Shown in pieces: positions 1-8,229 of a DNA stretch of 10,115 bases (position 1 is its first letter; every line of letters begins with the position of its first letter). The stretch covers positions 1 through 10,115 of the forward strand of contig JAICQI010000147.1 of the NCBI GenBank assembly GCA_025937955.1. The letters run 5' to 3'. The DNA comes from Pyrinomonadaceae bacterium (GTDB lineage: Bacteria > Acidobacteriota > Blastocatellia > Pyrinomonadales > Pyrinomonadaceae). The notes under the pieces are model-generated. The model saw only the letters and a list, made by a program, of their open reading frames with translations, did not search any database and was not told the DNA's origin. The position numbers were made by a program, and so were the translations under genes.

Positions 1-1116
1 ACCGGCCACCTCTTTATAAACCGCGAGAGTTCTGCGCGCTGTGTCTAGCCAGTTGAAAGCACTCGCCCGTTGCTGACCTTTAATACTCAACTCCGTGCGA
101 AGTTTCGAATCGATAATAAGTCGTTTGATTGCGGCGCCAATGGCTTCCACATCGAAAGGATCAACCATCAGCGCGGCATCGCCCACAACTTCCGGCAAGC
201 TCGTCCTATTACCGACAATCACGGGAGCGCCACACTTCATGGCTTCCAGCGGTGGCAATCCGAATCCCTCAAAATACGACGGATAAACGAAGCAAAGTGC
301 CCCGGAATACAGTGCGGGCAGATCGCCCTCCGGGACATACCCAGTTAAAACAACTGCCTCTTTTACCCCACTTTCCTCCAGTGCACGTAACGTCTCGTCG
401 TAAAGCCAGGCACACTTTCCAGCAAGCACGAGCTTAGGCAGCTTAGCGTTTGAATCGTCTCCTCGCAATGAAGCATAGGCCTTGATGAGTCGGGCAAGGT
501 TTTTACGAGGCTGAATAGAACCAACTGCCAGAATATATTCGCCGTCTATCCCATAATTGTGTCGCACTCGTTGAAGTTCCGCATGGTCATGGACCGGCGC
601 GAAGTGTTCAGGTGCTGCGAGAGGGATAGCGTTGACATGGTCCTCATTAATACCATAGGTCTCAATTATGTCGCGTCGTGTATGGTCGGAAAGAGACAGA
701 ATGCGGGTGGCCCGCCGGGCAGAATGCCGCACTGTTAATCGCAACTGTGTCCGGCTGCGACGATTGAAAGTCTGTGGCAAATGTTCAAATGAGAGATCGT
801 GAATGCTCACCACTACCGGACAGGGGCAAAATGGCGGAGCGGTGAACTGCACGTGCAGCACGTCAACGGGATTTTTGCGAAGTTCGGCGCTGAGGGTGAG
901 TGGAATTCTGATTAACGGCGTGTGCGGAAGAGTTGAGCGAACTTTGAAGTTGGGCCAACGATTGTGGAAGCGATCGCGTGCTTCGTTGGTTGTGACGTAG
1001 AGGGTGTAGTCGTTGGTGCTGTCGATCTGCGCCAACGCTTCAATCAGGTTTACGGCGTAGCTTTCGTTACCTCCGAGCTTCGCCCCAACAGAATGAGCAT
1101 CGATTGCGATCCGCAA
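1..1116 (-). CDS. GT4-family glycosyltransferase (C-terminus beyond window edge)
   Basis: Translating the minus strand from position 1116 gives 372 uninterrupted codons that run off the left edge. The protein begins (M)RIAIDAHSVG followed by KLGGNESYAVNLIEAL, a typical N-terminus of GT-B fold, family GT4 retaining glycosyltransferases, with the Gly-rich acceptor-side loop. The second Rossmann domain starts near GSIQPRKNL (residues 199-207). The nucleotide-sugar EX7E motif is E283-GFGLPPL-E291, followed by GAPVIVGNRTSLPEVVGDAAL. The last visible residues (AFNWLDTARRTLAVYKEVAG) look close to the usual C-terminus of a roughly 380-residue enzyme. Such proteins transfer a sugar such as mannose or rhamnose from a nucleotide donor to a cell-surface glycan; donor and acceptor cannot be read here. 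No ATG or GTG lies between the preceding in-frame stop (1171-1173) and the conserved start, so TTG at 1114-1116 is chosen. No good Shine-Dalgarno precedes it. The gene follows rplS in the same direction but is separated by a hairpin repeat, so co-transcription is uncertain. Confidence 0.9.
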   Translation of the reverse strand, partial: MRIAIDAHSVGAKLGGNESYAVNLIEALAQIDSTNDYTLYVTTNEARDRFHNRWPNFKVRSTLPHTPLIRIPLTLSAELRKNPVDVLHVQFTAPPFCPCPVVVSIHDLSFEHLPQTFNRRSRTQLRLTVRHSARRATRILSLSDHTRRDIIETYGINEDHVNAIPLAAPEHFAPVHDHAELQRVRHNYGIDGEYILAVGSIQPRKNLARLIKAYASLRGDDSNAKLPKLVLAGKCAWLYDETLRALEESGVKEAVVLTGYVPEGDLPALYSGALCFVYPSYFEGFGLPPLEAMKCGAPVIVGNRTSLPEVVGDAALMVDPFDVEAIGAAIKRLIIDSKLRTELSIKGQQRASAFNWLDTARRTLAVYKEVAG

Positions 1117-1140
1117 GCTTGCTTTTTGTGCCTTGTAGGT

Positions 1141-1203
1141 CTTTGGCTTTTGGTCTTTGGTCTTGGAACCCTAAGACCCAAAACCTAAGACCTAAGGCCA
1201 AAG
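1141..1203 (-). repeat. Long imperfect inverted repeat of GGTCTTTGG-like units between rplS and the glycosyltransferase
   Basis: The arms 1141-1166 and 1178-1203 are complementary at 22 of 26 positions without gaps, around an 11-nt loop. Read as minus-strand RNA, the direction of the flanking genes, the T/G pair becomes a wobble, leaving only three mismatches. The arms are themselves made of short repeating units (CTTTGG, GGTCTTTGG and GGTCTTGG on the left; CCTAAGACC and CCTAAGGCC on the right). No U-tract follows the stem, so it is not a standard intrinsic terminator. It could still slow RNA polymerase, protect the 3' end of the ribosomal operon mRNA, or be a small dispersed repeat. It starts 7 nt after the rplS stop and ends 24 nt before the TTG start of the next gene. 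Confidence 0.8.
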
Positions 1204-1209
1204 TCGAAG

Positions 1210-1599
1210 TTATTTCTTGGCTGCCGAGGCCTGCTCGTCACGTTCATGGCCGCGAGTATCGCGCTCGCGGATGCGTGCGGCTTTGCCTCGCAGTCCGCGC
1301 AGGTAGTAAAGCTTGGCTCTTCTTACGCGACCTCGTTTTATCAGATCGATGTGGTCGATGATGGTCGCGTGTAGCGGAAAGATTCTCTCGACGCCAACGC
1401 CAAAACTCGTTTTTCTGACGGTGATGGTTTCGCGCGCGCCACCATGTTTGCGGGCAATCACGACGCCTTCAAAAGCCTGCAATCGCTCTTTGGTCTCGGA
1501 TTCCTTAATCCGCACGTGAACACGGACGGTATCGCCTGGCTGAAACTCCGGAATGTTCTTACGCAATTGCGTCTCTTCAATATTGTCCAATCGATTCAT
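1210..1599 (-). CDS. rplS: 50S ribosomal protein L19
   Basis: This 129-residue protein is a ribosomal protein of the large subunit lying at the 30S-50S interface. The sequence shows the whole L19 pattern: the N-terminal QLRKNIPEFQPGDTVRVHVRI, then ERLQAFEGVVIARK, then GVGVERIFPLHATIIDHIDLIKRGRVRRAKLYYLR. L19 is usually about 115 residues. The extra length here is a charged C-terminal tail (RIRERDTRGHERDEQASAAKK) that I cannot assign a role. The ATG is supported by a clear Shine-Dalgarno and by family alignment. The gene is the last of the ffh-rplS operon, 26 nt after trmD, and is followed by the hairpin repeat. Confidence 0.98.
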   Translation of the reverse strand: MNRLDNIEETQLRKNIPEFQPGDTVRVHVRIKESETKERLQAFEGVVIARKHGGARETITVRKTSFGVGVERIFPLHATIIDHIDLIKRGRVRRAKLYYLRGLRGKAARIRERDTRGHERDEQASAAKK

Positions 1600-1608
1600 T
1601 TCTCGATG

Positions 1609-1614
1609 CTCCTT
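1609..1614 (-). promoter_or_regulatory. Shine-Dalgarno AAGGAG of rplS
   Basis: The minus strand reads AAGGAG with 9 nt to the rplS ATG. It is the clearest ribosome binding site in the operon. It lies in the 26-nt gap after trmD, so L19 can be translated independently of TrmD, unlike trmD itself, which abuts rimM. Confidence 0.8.
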
Positions 1615-1625
1615 AAATCTTCGCT

Positions 1626-2327
1626 TTATTCTTTCAGCAAGTCAGGACGTTTACGTCTCGTTTTTTCGATTGCTGCTTCTTTACGCCAACGCTCAATCTC
1701 TGCGTGGTTCCCGCTCAATAAAACTTCCGGCACTTTCATCCCGCGGAATTCGGGGGGCCGCGTGTATTGCGGATGGTCCAACAAACTTTCTGAAAATGAC
1801 TCAAACACCGCCGAAGTCTCACTGCCCAATGCGCCGGGCAACAATCGCACCACGGCATCTATCAAGACCATCGCTGCCGGCTCACCGCCTGACAACACAT
1901 AGTCGCCAATCGAGACTTCGTCAGTCGCCAACGCATCGGCGACTCTCTCGTCGACTCCTTCGTAACGCCCACAAAGAAGCACGATCCGGGACGCGTCCTG
2001 TGAAAGATCCTGGGCCAGCGCCTGCGAAAAGACCTGACCCTGCGCCGACAACAAAATCACACGCGGACTCGGCGGAAAGTCTTCCTTACGAGAAGCGCCG
2101 GTTAAAGCTTCAACACCAGCGAAGATCGGCTCGGGTTTCAGTATCATCCCGTCGCCGCCGCCAAAGGGCCGATCGTCTACGACGTGGTGCTTGTCAGTGG
2201 TCCACTGCCGCAGATCGTGCGCTTTTACTTCCACCAGTCCAGCGTTGCGCGCCCGCCTCAAAATCCCACAATCGATCGCCTCGCGAAAGAAGTCAGGAAA
2301 GATCGTGATGATATCGAAGCGCAGCAT
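1626..2327 (-). CDS. trmD: tRNA (guanine-N1-)-methyltransferase TrmD
   Basis: This 233-residue SPOUT-class enzyme methylates N1 of G37, next to the anticodon of a subset of tRNAs, using S-adenosylmethionine, and so prevents +1 frameshifting. Visible hallmarks are the start MLRFDIITIFPDFF, DDRPFGGGDGM (residues 51-61), the knot region LLCGRYEGVDERVAD (117-131) and IGDYVLSGGEPAAMVLIDAV (140-159). The catalytic residues of the family correspond to R128 and D157. The C-terminal tRNA-binding helical part contains LDHPQYTRP and VPEVLLSGNHAEIERWR. Length is normal for the family. Its ATG lies one base after the rimM stop (TGAGATG), and the upstream Shine-Dalgarno is weak, so translational coupling to rimM is likely. 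The order rimM-trmD-rplS is widely conserved. Confidence 0.98.
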   Translation of the reverse strand: MLRFDIITIFPDFFREAIDCGILRRARNAGLVEVKAHDLRQWTTDKHHVVDDRPFGGGDGMILKPEPIFAGVEALTGASRKEDFPPSPRVILLSAQGQVFSQALAQDLSQDASRIVLLCGRYEGVDERVADALATDEVSIGDYVLSGGEPAAMVLIDAVVRLLPGALGSETSAVFESFSESLLDHPQYTRPPEFRGMKVPEVLLSGNHAEIERWRKEAAIEKTRRKRPDLLKE

Positions 2328-2328
2328 C

Positions 2329-2856
2329 TCAAAGATCCAAAAGCCCTTCGGGAGGGTCGACGACGATCGTTTTGTTTGCGGCGTCGACTTCGATGACGAT
2401 TGAATCTGCCAGCGGGATCAATCGTTCTTTGCCGCGTTCGTCGTTTACTACCAGAATCTCGGCGCCGCCGGTCTTAAGCACTGAGCTGACCTGACCGATT
2501 GCTTCCGAGCCGACCTTGACCGTGCAGCCTTCCAGTTCCCAGTCGTAATAATGATCGGCGGGAAGTGGAACTCGCTCCGATTCGGGCACCGCGAATTCAA
2601 ACCCAACCAACTCTTTCGCTGTATCTACGTCGTCGTAGCCAGCTATTTTCAATACGACTCGATCGTTTTGAAACCAGTAATCTTCGAGTCGTTTAATGGT
2701 TCGCTCGCCGTGGGGCGAAACGAGGACGAGTTCTTCGACGTCTTCAAACCGCTCGGGAAAGTCTGTCAAAAGCTCCGCGACGATTTCACCTTTAAGGCCG
2801 CGAGGTTTGACCGCTCGAGCGATAATTATCAATTCACTCGGACCGGCGTCGTCCAT
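2329..2856 (-). CDS. rimM: Ribosome maturation factor RimM
   Basis: This 175-residue protein helps late assembly of the 30S subunit head, where it binds S19 near helices 31 and 33b of 16S rRNA. The N-terminal beta-barrel domain is seen as IIARAVKPRGLKGEIVAELLTDFPERF (about residues 11-37). The C-terminal PRC-barrel starts at DHYYDWELEGCTV (about 101-113) and ends IPLADSIVIEVDAANKTIVVDPPEGLLDL. Length is normal. The ATG is 6 nt downstream of the khpA stop and the gene ends one base before trmD. The upstream ribosome binding site is only a weak GAG-like element, in keeping with coupled translation within the operon. Confidence 0.97.
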   Translation of the reverse strand: MDDAGPSELIIIARAVKPRGLKGEIVAELLTDFPERFEDVEELVLVSPHGERTIKRLEDYWFQNDRVVLKIAGYDDVDTAKELVGFEFAVPESERVPLPADHYYDWELEGCTVKVGSEAIGQVSSVLKTGGAEILVVNDERGKERLIPLADSIVIEVDAANKTIVVDPPEGLLDL

Positions 2857-2862
2857 TCGGTA

Positions 2863-3096
2863 TTACTCAACAATTTCCAGCAGGTAACGCCGATTCTTCC
2901 TGGCGCCGGCGATGCGGGCCAAAGAACGCAAGGCGCGAATGGTTTTGCCTTGCTTCCCGATGATCTTGCCGACGTCATTGGGAGCGACGCGCACCTCGAT
3001 GAGCGTGGCTCCGTTGCGCTGCTCGACTTCGCGGATGTCAACGTTGTCACTATCGTCGACCAGCGCTTTGACGATCATCTCAATCGCGTCTCGCAT
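2863..3096 (-). CDS. khpA: KH-domain RNA-binding protein KhpA (YlqC type)
   Basis: This 77-residue protein consists of a single KH domain. The RNA-gripping loop GKIIGKQGKTIRALRSLARI (about residues 43-62) contains the GxxG motif GKQG. The preceding strand reads ATLIEVRVAPNDVG. KhpA in Gram-positive bacteria pairs with KhpB/Jag and binds many RNAs, affecting cell division and elongation; the role in this organism is inferred only from homology and position. It sits 8 nt after rpsP and 6 nt before rimM, the position typical of this family between rpsP and rimM. Size matches the family (about 75-80 residues). No strong Shine-Dalgarno is visible; an AGG lies about 14 nt upstream of the ATG. Confidence 0.95.
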   Translation of the reverse strand: MRDAIEMIVKALVDDSDNVDIREVEQRNGATLIEVRVAPNDVGKIIGKQGKTIRALRSLARIAGARKNRRYLLEIVE

Positions 3097-3104
3097 GACG
3101 AATT

Positions 3105-3368
3105 TTAGGCCTGTGTCTCAGCGGCTGCGGCAGCCTTCGCGCTCGCTTTGATCAGCCGGGTTACGGTGTCAGTTGGTTGCGCACCCTTCTCGATCCAGTA
3201 ATTAACTCTGCTCAGGTTGAGCTTGATCTCGGCAGGGTTTCTCGTGGGGTTATAGGTGCCGAGGTTTTCCAGATAGGCGCCGTCGCGCTTTGATTGTTTC
3301 TCTTTCACCACGACGCGGTACGACGGGCTCTTTTTCGCGCCAGTGCGCATCAACTTAATAGCCAGCAT
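3105..3368 (-). CDS. rpsP: 30S ribosomal protein S16
   Basis: This 87-residue small-subunit protein takes part in early 30S assembly by binding 16S rRNA. The sequence shows the family pattern MLAIKLMRTGAKKSPSYRVVV, then RDGAYLENLGTYNP, then INYWIEKGAQPTDTV-like residues (here VNYWIEKGAQPTDTV). The C-terminus is an alanine-rich tail (ASAKAAAAAETQA), which is variable in the family. The ATG overlaps the ffh stop codon by one base (TAATG, 3370-3366). S16 synthesis is therefore probably coupled to translation of Ffh, since the purine-rich stretch upstream is not a consensus Shine-Dalgarno. khpA follows after 8 nt. Confidence 0.97.
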   Translation of the reverse strand: MLAIKLMRTGAKKSPSYRVVVKEKQSKRDGAYLENLGTYNPTRNPAEIKLNLSRVNYWIEKGAQPTDTVTRLIKASAKAAAAAETQA

Positions 3369-4852
3369 TATCTTCGTCTCTTCTTTCGTTTCTTTTTCAG
3401 TTTTTTCTTCGATGGTCCAGCCGGTAAAGAGGGCAACGAAGGCATCTCGCCCTCAGCTCCGGCGAATCCGGCCATGTCAGGCATGCCCGTCATCTTTCTT
3501 AACATTTTGCTTTTCAATCCGCCGCCGCCAAACAGTCCCGAGCCCGAAAGCTGGCGCATCATCTGCCGCATTTCAACGTACTGCTTTACGAGTTGATTCA
3601 CGCTGGCGACCGTCGTTCCCGAGCCGCGCGCGATGCGACGCCGGCGATTCGCGTTCAAAATGCGATGATCGTTGCGCTCTTCCCACGTCATCGAGTCGAT
3701 GATGGCTTCAGTGCGTTTCAGCTCCTTTTCCATCATTTGCGATTGTTCTTCGTCCAGCTGCGGCATGCCCATGCCGCCAAGAAGCTGGTCCGGCAACAGC
3801 TTCATTATCTTCGAGAAAGAGCCGAGTTTCTTTACCTGGCGCAACTGCGAACGAAAGTCGTCTAACGTGAATTCGTTCTTTTGCAGCTTCTGAAGCTGTT
3901 CTTCCGCTTCTTTCTGATCAACTTTCGACTGTACTTCTTCGATTAGCGAGAGAACGTCGCCCATGCCGAGGATTCGTTGGGCCACTCGATCCGGATAAAA
4001 CGGCTCGAGCGCGTCATAGCGTTCGCCGACGCCGACAAACTTCACCGGTTGTCCGGTAACCTGCTTGATGGAAAGCGCCGCGCCGCCGCGTGCATCGCCG
4101 TCCATTTTTGTCAGGATGACGCCGGTGATGCCAACGCGACGGTGAAACTCTTCCGCCGAACGAACCGCGTCCTGGCCCGTCATTGCATCAGCAACGAAAA
4201 GGATCTCGACCGGATGAGTCTCCCTCTTGATGCTGACCAGTTCTTCCATCAGCTCATCGTCGATATGCAGGCGTCCCGCTGTATCGATCAGCAGCGTGTC
4301 GAAGCCTGTCTGCTGCGCGTGCTTCTGCGCTTCCCGCACCAGTGTTAAAGGATCGTCGCTTTGCGGATATTCAAAGATCTGTTGGCCAGTCGCTTTCGCG
4401 ATGACCTTCAACTGCTCGCGTGCTGCCGGCCGGTAAACGTCGACGGAAAGCAATAGCGGCTTTCGGTCCTGGTTCGCTGACAACCAGCGCGCGATCTTTC
4501 CCGTCGAGGTGGTCTTACCCGACCCCTGCAGGCCCACCACCATCACAGTGTTCGGTATCTGCTTGGTAAAGACGAGTCGTGACGACTGCCCACCTAGCAA
4601 CTCAACCAGTTCGTCATGAACGATCTTGACGACTTGCTCCGACGGCTTGAGTTCCTGCCAAACCTGCTGCCCTTCGGCCTTCTTCTGAACGGAGCTAATA
4701 AAGTCTTTGGCGACTTTATAATTGACATCCGCTTCCAGCAGTGCCAGACGGATTTCTCGAAGCGCAGCGTCGACGTGCTCTTTTGTCAGCACGCCTTCGC
4801 CTCGCAAATTCTTTAGCGTGCGTTTTAATTTATCCGAGAGCGACTCAAACAT
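3368..4852 (-). CDS. ffh: Signal recognition particle GTPase Ffh (SRP54)
   Basis: This 494-residue protein binds 4.5S/6S RNA and signal sequences of nascent chains, and docks with the receptor FtsY to deliver ribosomes to the membrane translocon. The N domain covers about residues 1-90. The G domain has the P-loop GLQGSGKTT (107-115), DVYRPAAREQL (138-148), DTAGRLH (190-196) and TKMDGDARGGAAL (248-260). The methionine-rich M domain spans about 325-460 and includes the SRP RNA-binding segment RRRRIARGSGTTV (403-415). The end is unusually basic: after a Pro/Gly/Ser-rich stretch the last 13 residues are KKKLKKKRKKRRR. Length is slightly above the usual 450-480 because of this tail. It is the first gene of the operon, downstream of a strong promoter-like sequence. 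The family start MFESLSDKLK supports the ATG, although only a weak AGAG stands upstream. The stop overlaps the rpsP start. Confidence 0.98.
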   Translation of the reverse strand: MFESLSDKLKRTLKNLRGEGVLTKEHVDAALREIRLALLEADVNYKVAKDFISSVQKKAEGQQVWQELKPSEQVVKIVHDELVELLGGQSSRLVFTKQIPNTVMVVGLQGSGKTTSTGKIARWLSANQDRKPLLLSVDVYRPAAREQLKVIAKATGQQIFEYPQSDDPLTLVREAQKHAQQTGFDTLLIDTAGRLHIDDELMEELVSIKRETHPVEILFVADAMTGQDAVRSAEEFHRRVGITGVILTKMDGDARGGAALSIKQVTGQPVKFVGVGERYDALEPFYPDRVAQRILGMGDVLSLIEEVQSKVDQKEAEEQLQKLQKNEFTLDDFRSQLRQVKKLGSFSKIMKLLPDQLLGGMGMPQLDEEQSQMMEKELKRTEAIIDSMTWEERNDHRILNANRRRRIARGSGTTVASVNQLVKQYVEMRQMMRQLSGSGLFGGGGLKSKMLRKMTGMPDMAGFAGAEGEMPSLPSLPAGPSKKKLKKKRKKRRR

Positions 4853-4869
4853 ATAACTCTAGGCGAACT

Positions 4870-4882
4870 TCCGCGCTGCGGA
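4870..4882 (-). promoter_or_regulatory. Small hairpin in the ffh 5' leader
   Basis: In minus-strand RNA the sequence TCCGC-AGC-GCGGA forms a 5-bp GC-rich stem with a three-base loop, close to the predicted 5' end of the ffh mRNA. It might stabilise the transcript end. It is short enough to be chance and nothing shows a regulatory role. Confidence 0.3.
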
Positions 4883-4893
4883 CGGAAACGGAA

Positions 4894-4922
4894 ATGATAG
4901 CGACCGGGCTTAGGGGTGTCAA
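4894..4922 (-). promoter_or_regulatory. Sigma70-type promoter of the ffh-rplS operon
   Basis: On the minus strand a perfect -35 box TTGACA (4922-4917) is followed by a 17-nt spacer and the -10 box TATCAT (4899-4894), five of six matches to TATAAT. Transcription should start near 4887, giving a leader of roughly 35 nt before the ffh ATG. Spacing, position and direction all fit the first gene of a highly expressed translation operon. Confidence 0.75.
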
Positions 4923-4961
4923 GGCGGACAACTCGTTGTTACTGATATAGTTTCAAGGAAA

Positions 4962-4978
4962 AATTTTTACTAAAAATT
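4962..4978. promoter_or_regulatory. Perfect AT-rich palindrome, possible operator
   Basis: AATTTTTA-C-TAAAAATT is a perfect dyad of two 8-bp arms around a single central base. It lies between the two divergent genes, about 40 bp behind the ffh -35 box and about 170 bp before the start of the TPR activator gene. A perfect dyad in a divergent promoter region is what a dimeric repressor or activator site would look like, but it could also be a curved AT-rich segment. No binding protein can be named. Confidence 0.4.
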
Positions 4979-4983
4979 GCCGT

Positions 4984-5005
4984 CTGTACGTAAGAAAACT
5001 GTACG
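4984..5005 (+). repeat. CTGTACG direct repeat, 15-bp period
   Basis: CTGTACG occurs at 4984-4990 and again at 4999-5005. Just downstream, TG-T-TAAATT (5020-5028) resembles an extended -10 element at 4 of 6 positions, with the second repeat copy where a -35 box would lie. This may be the promoter and activator site of the rightward TPR gene, which would give a leader of about 110 nt, but the match is weak. Confidence 0.3.
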
Positions 5006-5145
5006 ATATGCCGGTCATGTGTTAAATTCAGCACGAATAACGTTTGCGCGGCTAAAACAGTAAACGGATAGCTGAGGCGGTTTTCCCTCCCATAACCAAA
5101 AAGCATCATGAAAAGTCCTCTTCATTGATCTTTTATAGGTACTAA

Positions 5146-8225
<3,080 letters not shown>

Positions 8226-8229
<4 letters not shown>

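Larger units (their letters stand above)
4853..5145. other. Divergent intergenic region between ffh and the TPR-sigma54 activator gene
   Basis: This 293-bp region contains no credible protein gene. It holds the leftward ffh promoter and short leader (about 4853-4922), an AT-rich palindrome (4962-4978) and a CTGTACG direct repeat (4984-5005). The stretch 5030-5135 contains no strong promoter-like or terminator-like structure that I can see. A six-codon ATG frame (5108-5128) is present but lacks a ribosome binding site. No -24/-12 sigma54 promoter (GG-N10-GC context) was recognised. Confidence 0.8.

Noticed and set aside
1..1116. Glycosyltransferase as a pseudogene because of the missing ATG
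   Set aside because: The frame is open over all 372 codons with both domain signatures and the EX7E motif intact, and TTG is an accepted bacterial start codon.
1141..1203. Intrinsic (Rho-independent) terminator of the ffh-rplS operon
   Set aside because: The stem is strong but no run of U follows on the minus-strand RNA; the next bases are ACCTACAAGG. It is recorded as a repeat hairpin instead.
1553..2308. 251-codon plus-strand open frame
   Set aside because: It lies antisense to trmD and the end of rplS. Its translation is low-complexity and Arg/Ser-rich with no recognisable domain, and the minus-strand genes are certain.
2551..3108. 185-codon plus-strand open frame
   Set aside because: It is antisense to rimM and khpA, matches no known family that I recognise and has no ribosome binding site. 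It is a shadow of the real genes.
5108..5128. Six-codon leader ORF (ATG AAA AGT CCT CTT CAT TGA) before the TPR activator gene
   Set aside because: No Shine-Dalgarno precedes it, there is no run of regulatory codons, and no attenuator hairpins are visible. Such short frames are frequent by chance.
4853..5145. Sigma54 (-24/-12) promoter upstream of the sigma54 activator
   Set aside because: I looked for TGGCAC-N5-TTGCA-like sequence on both strands and found no convincing match.
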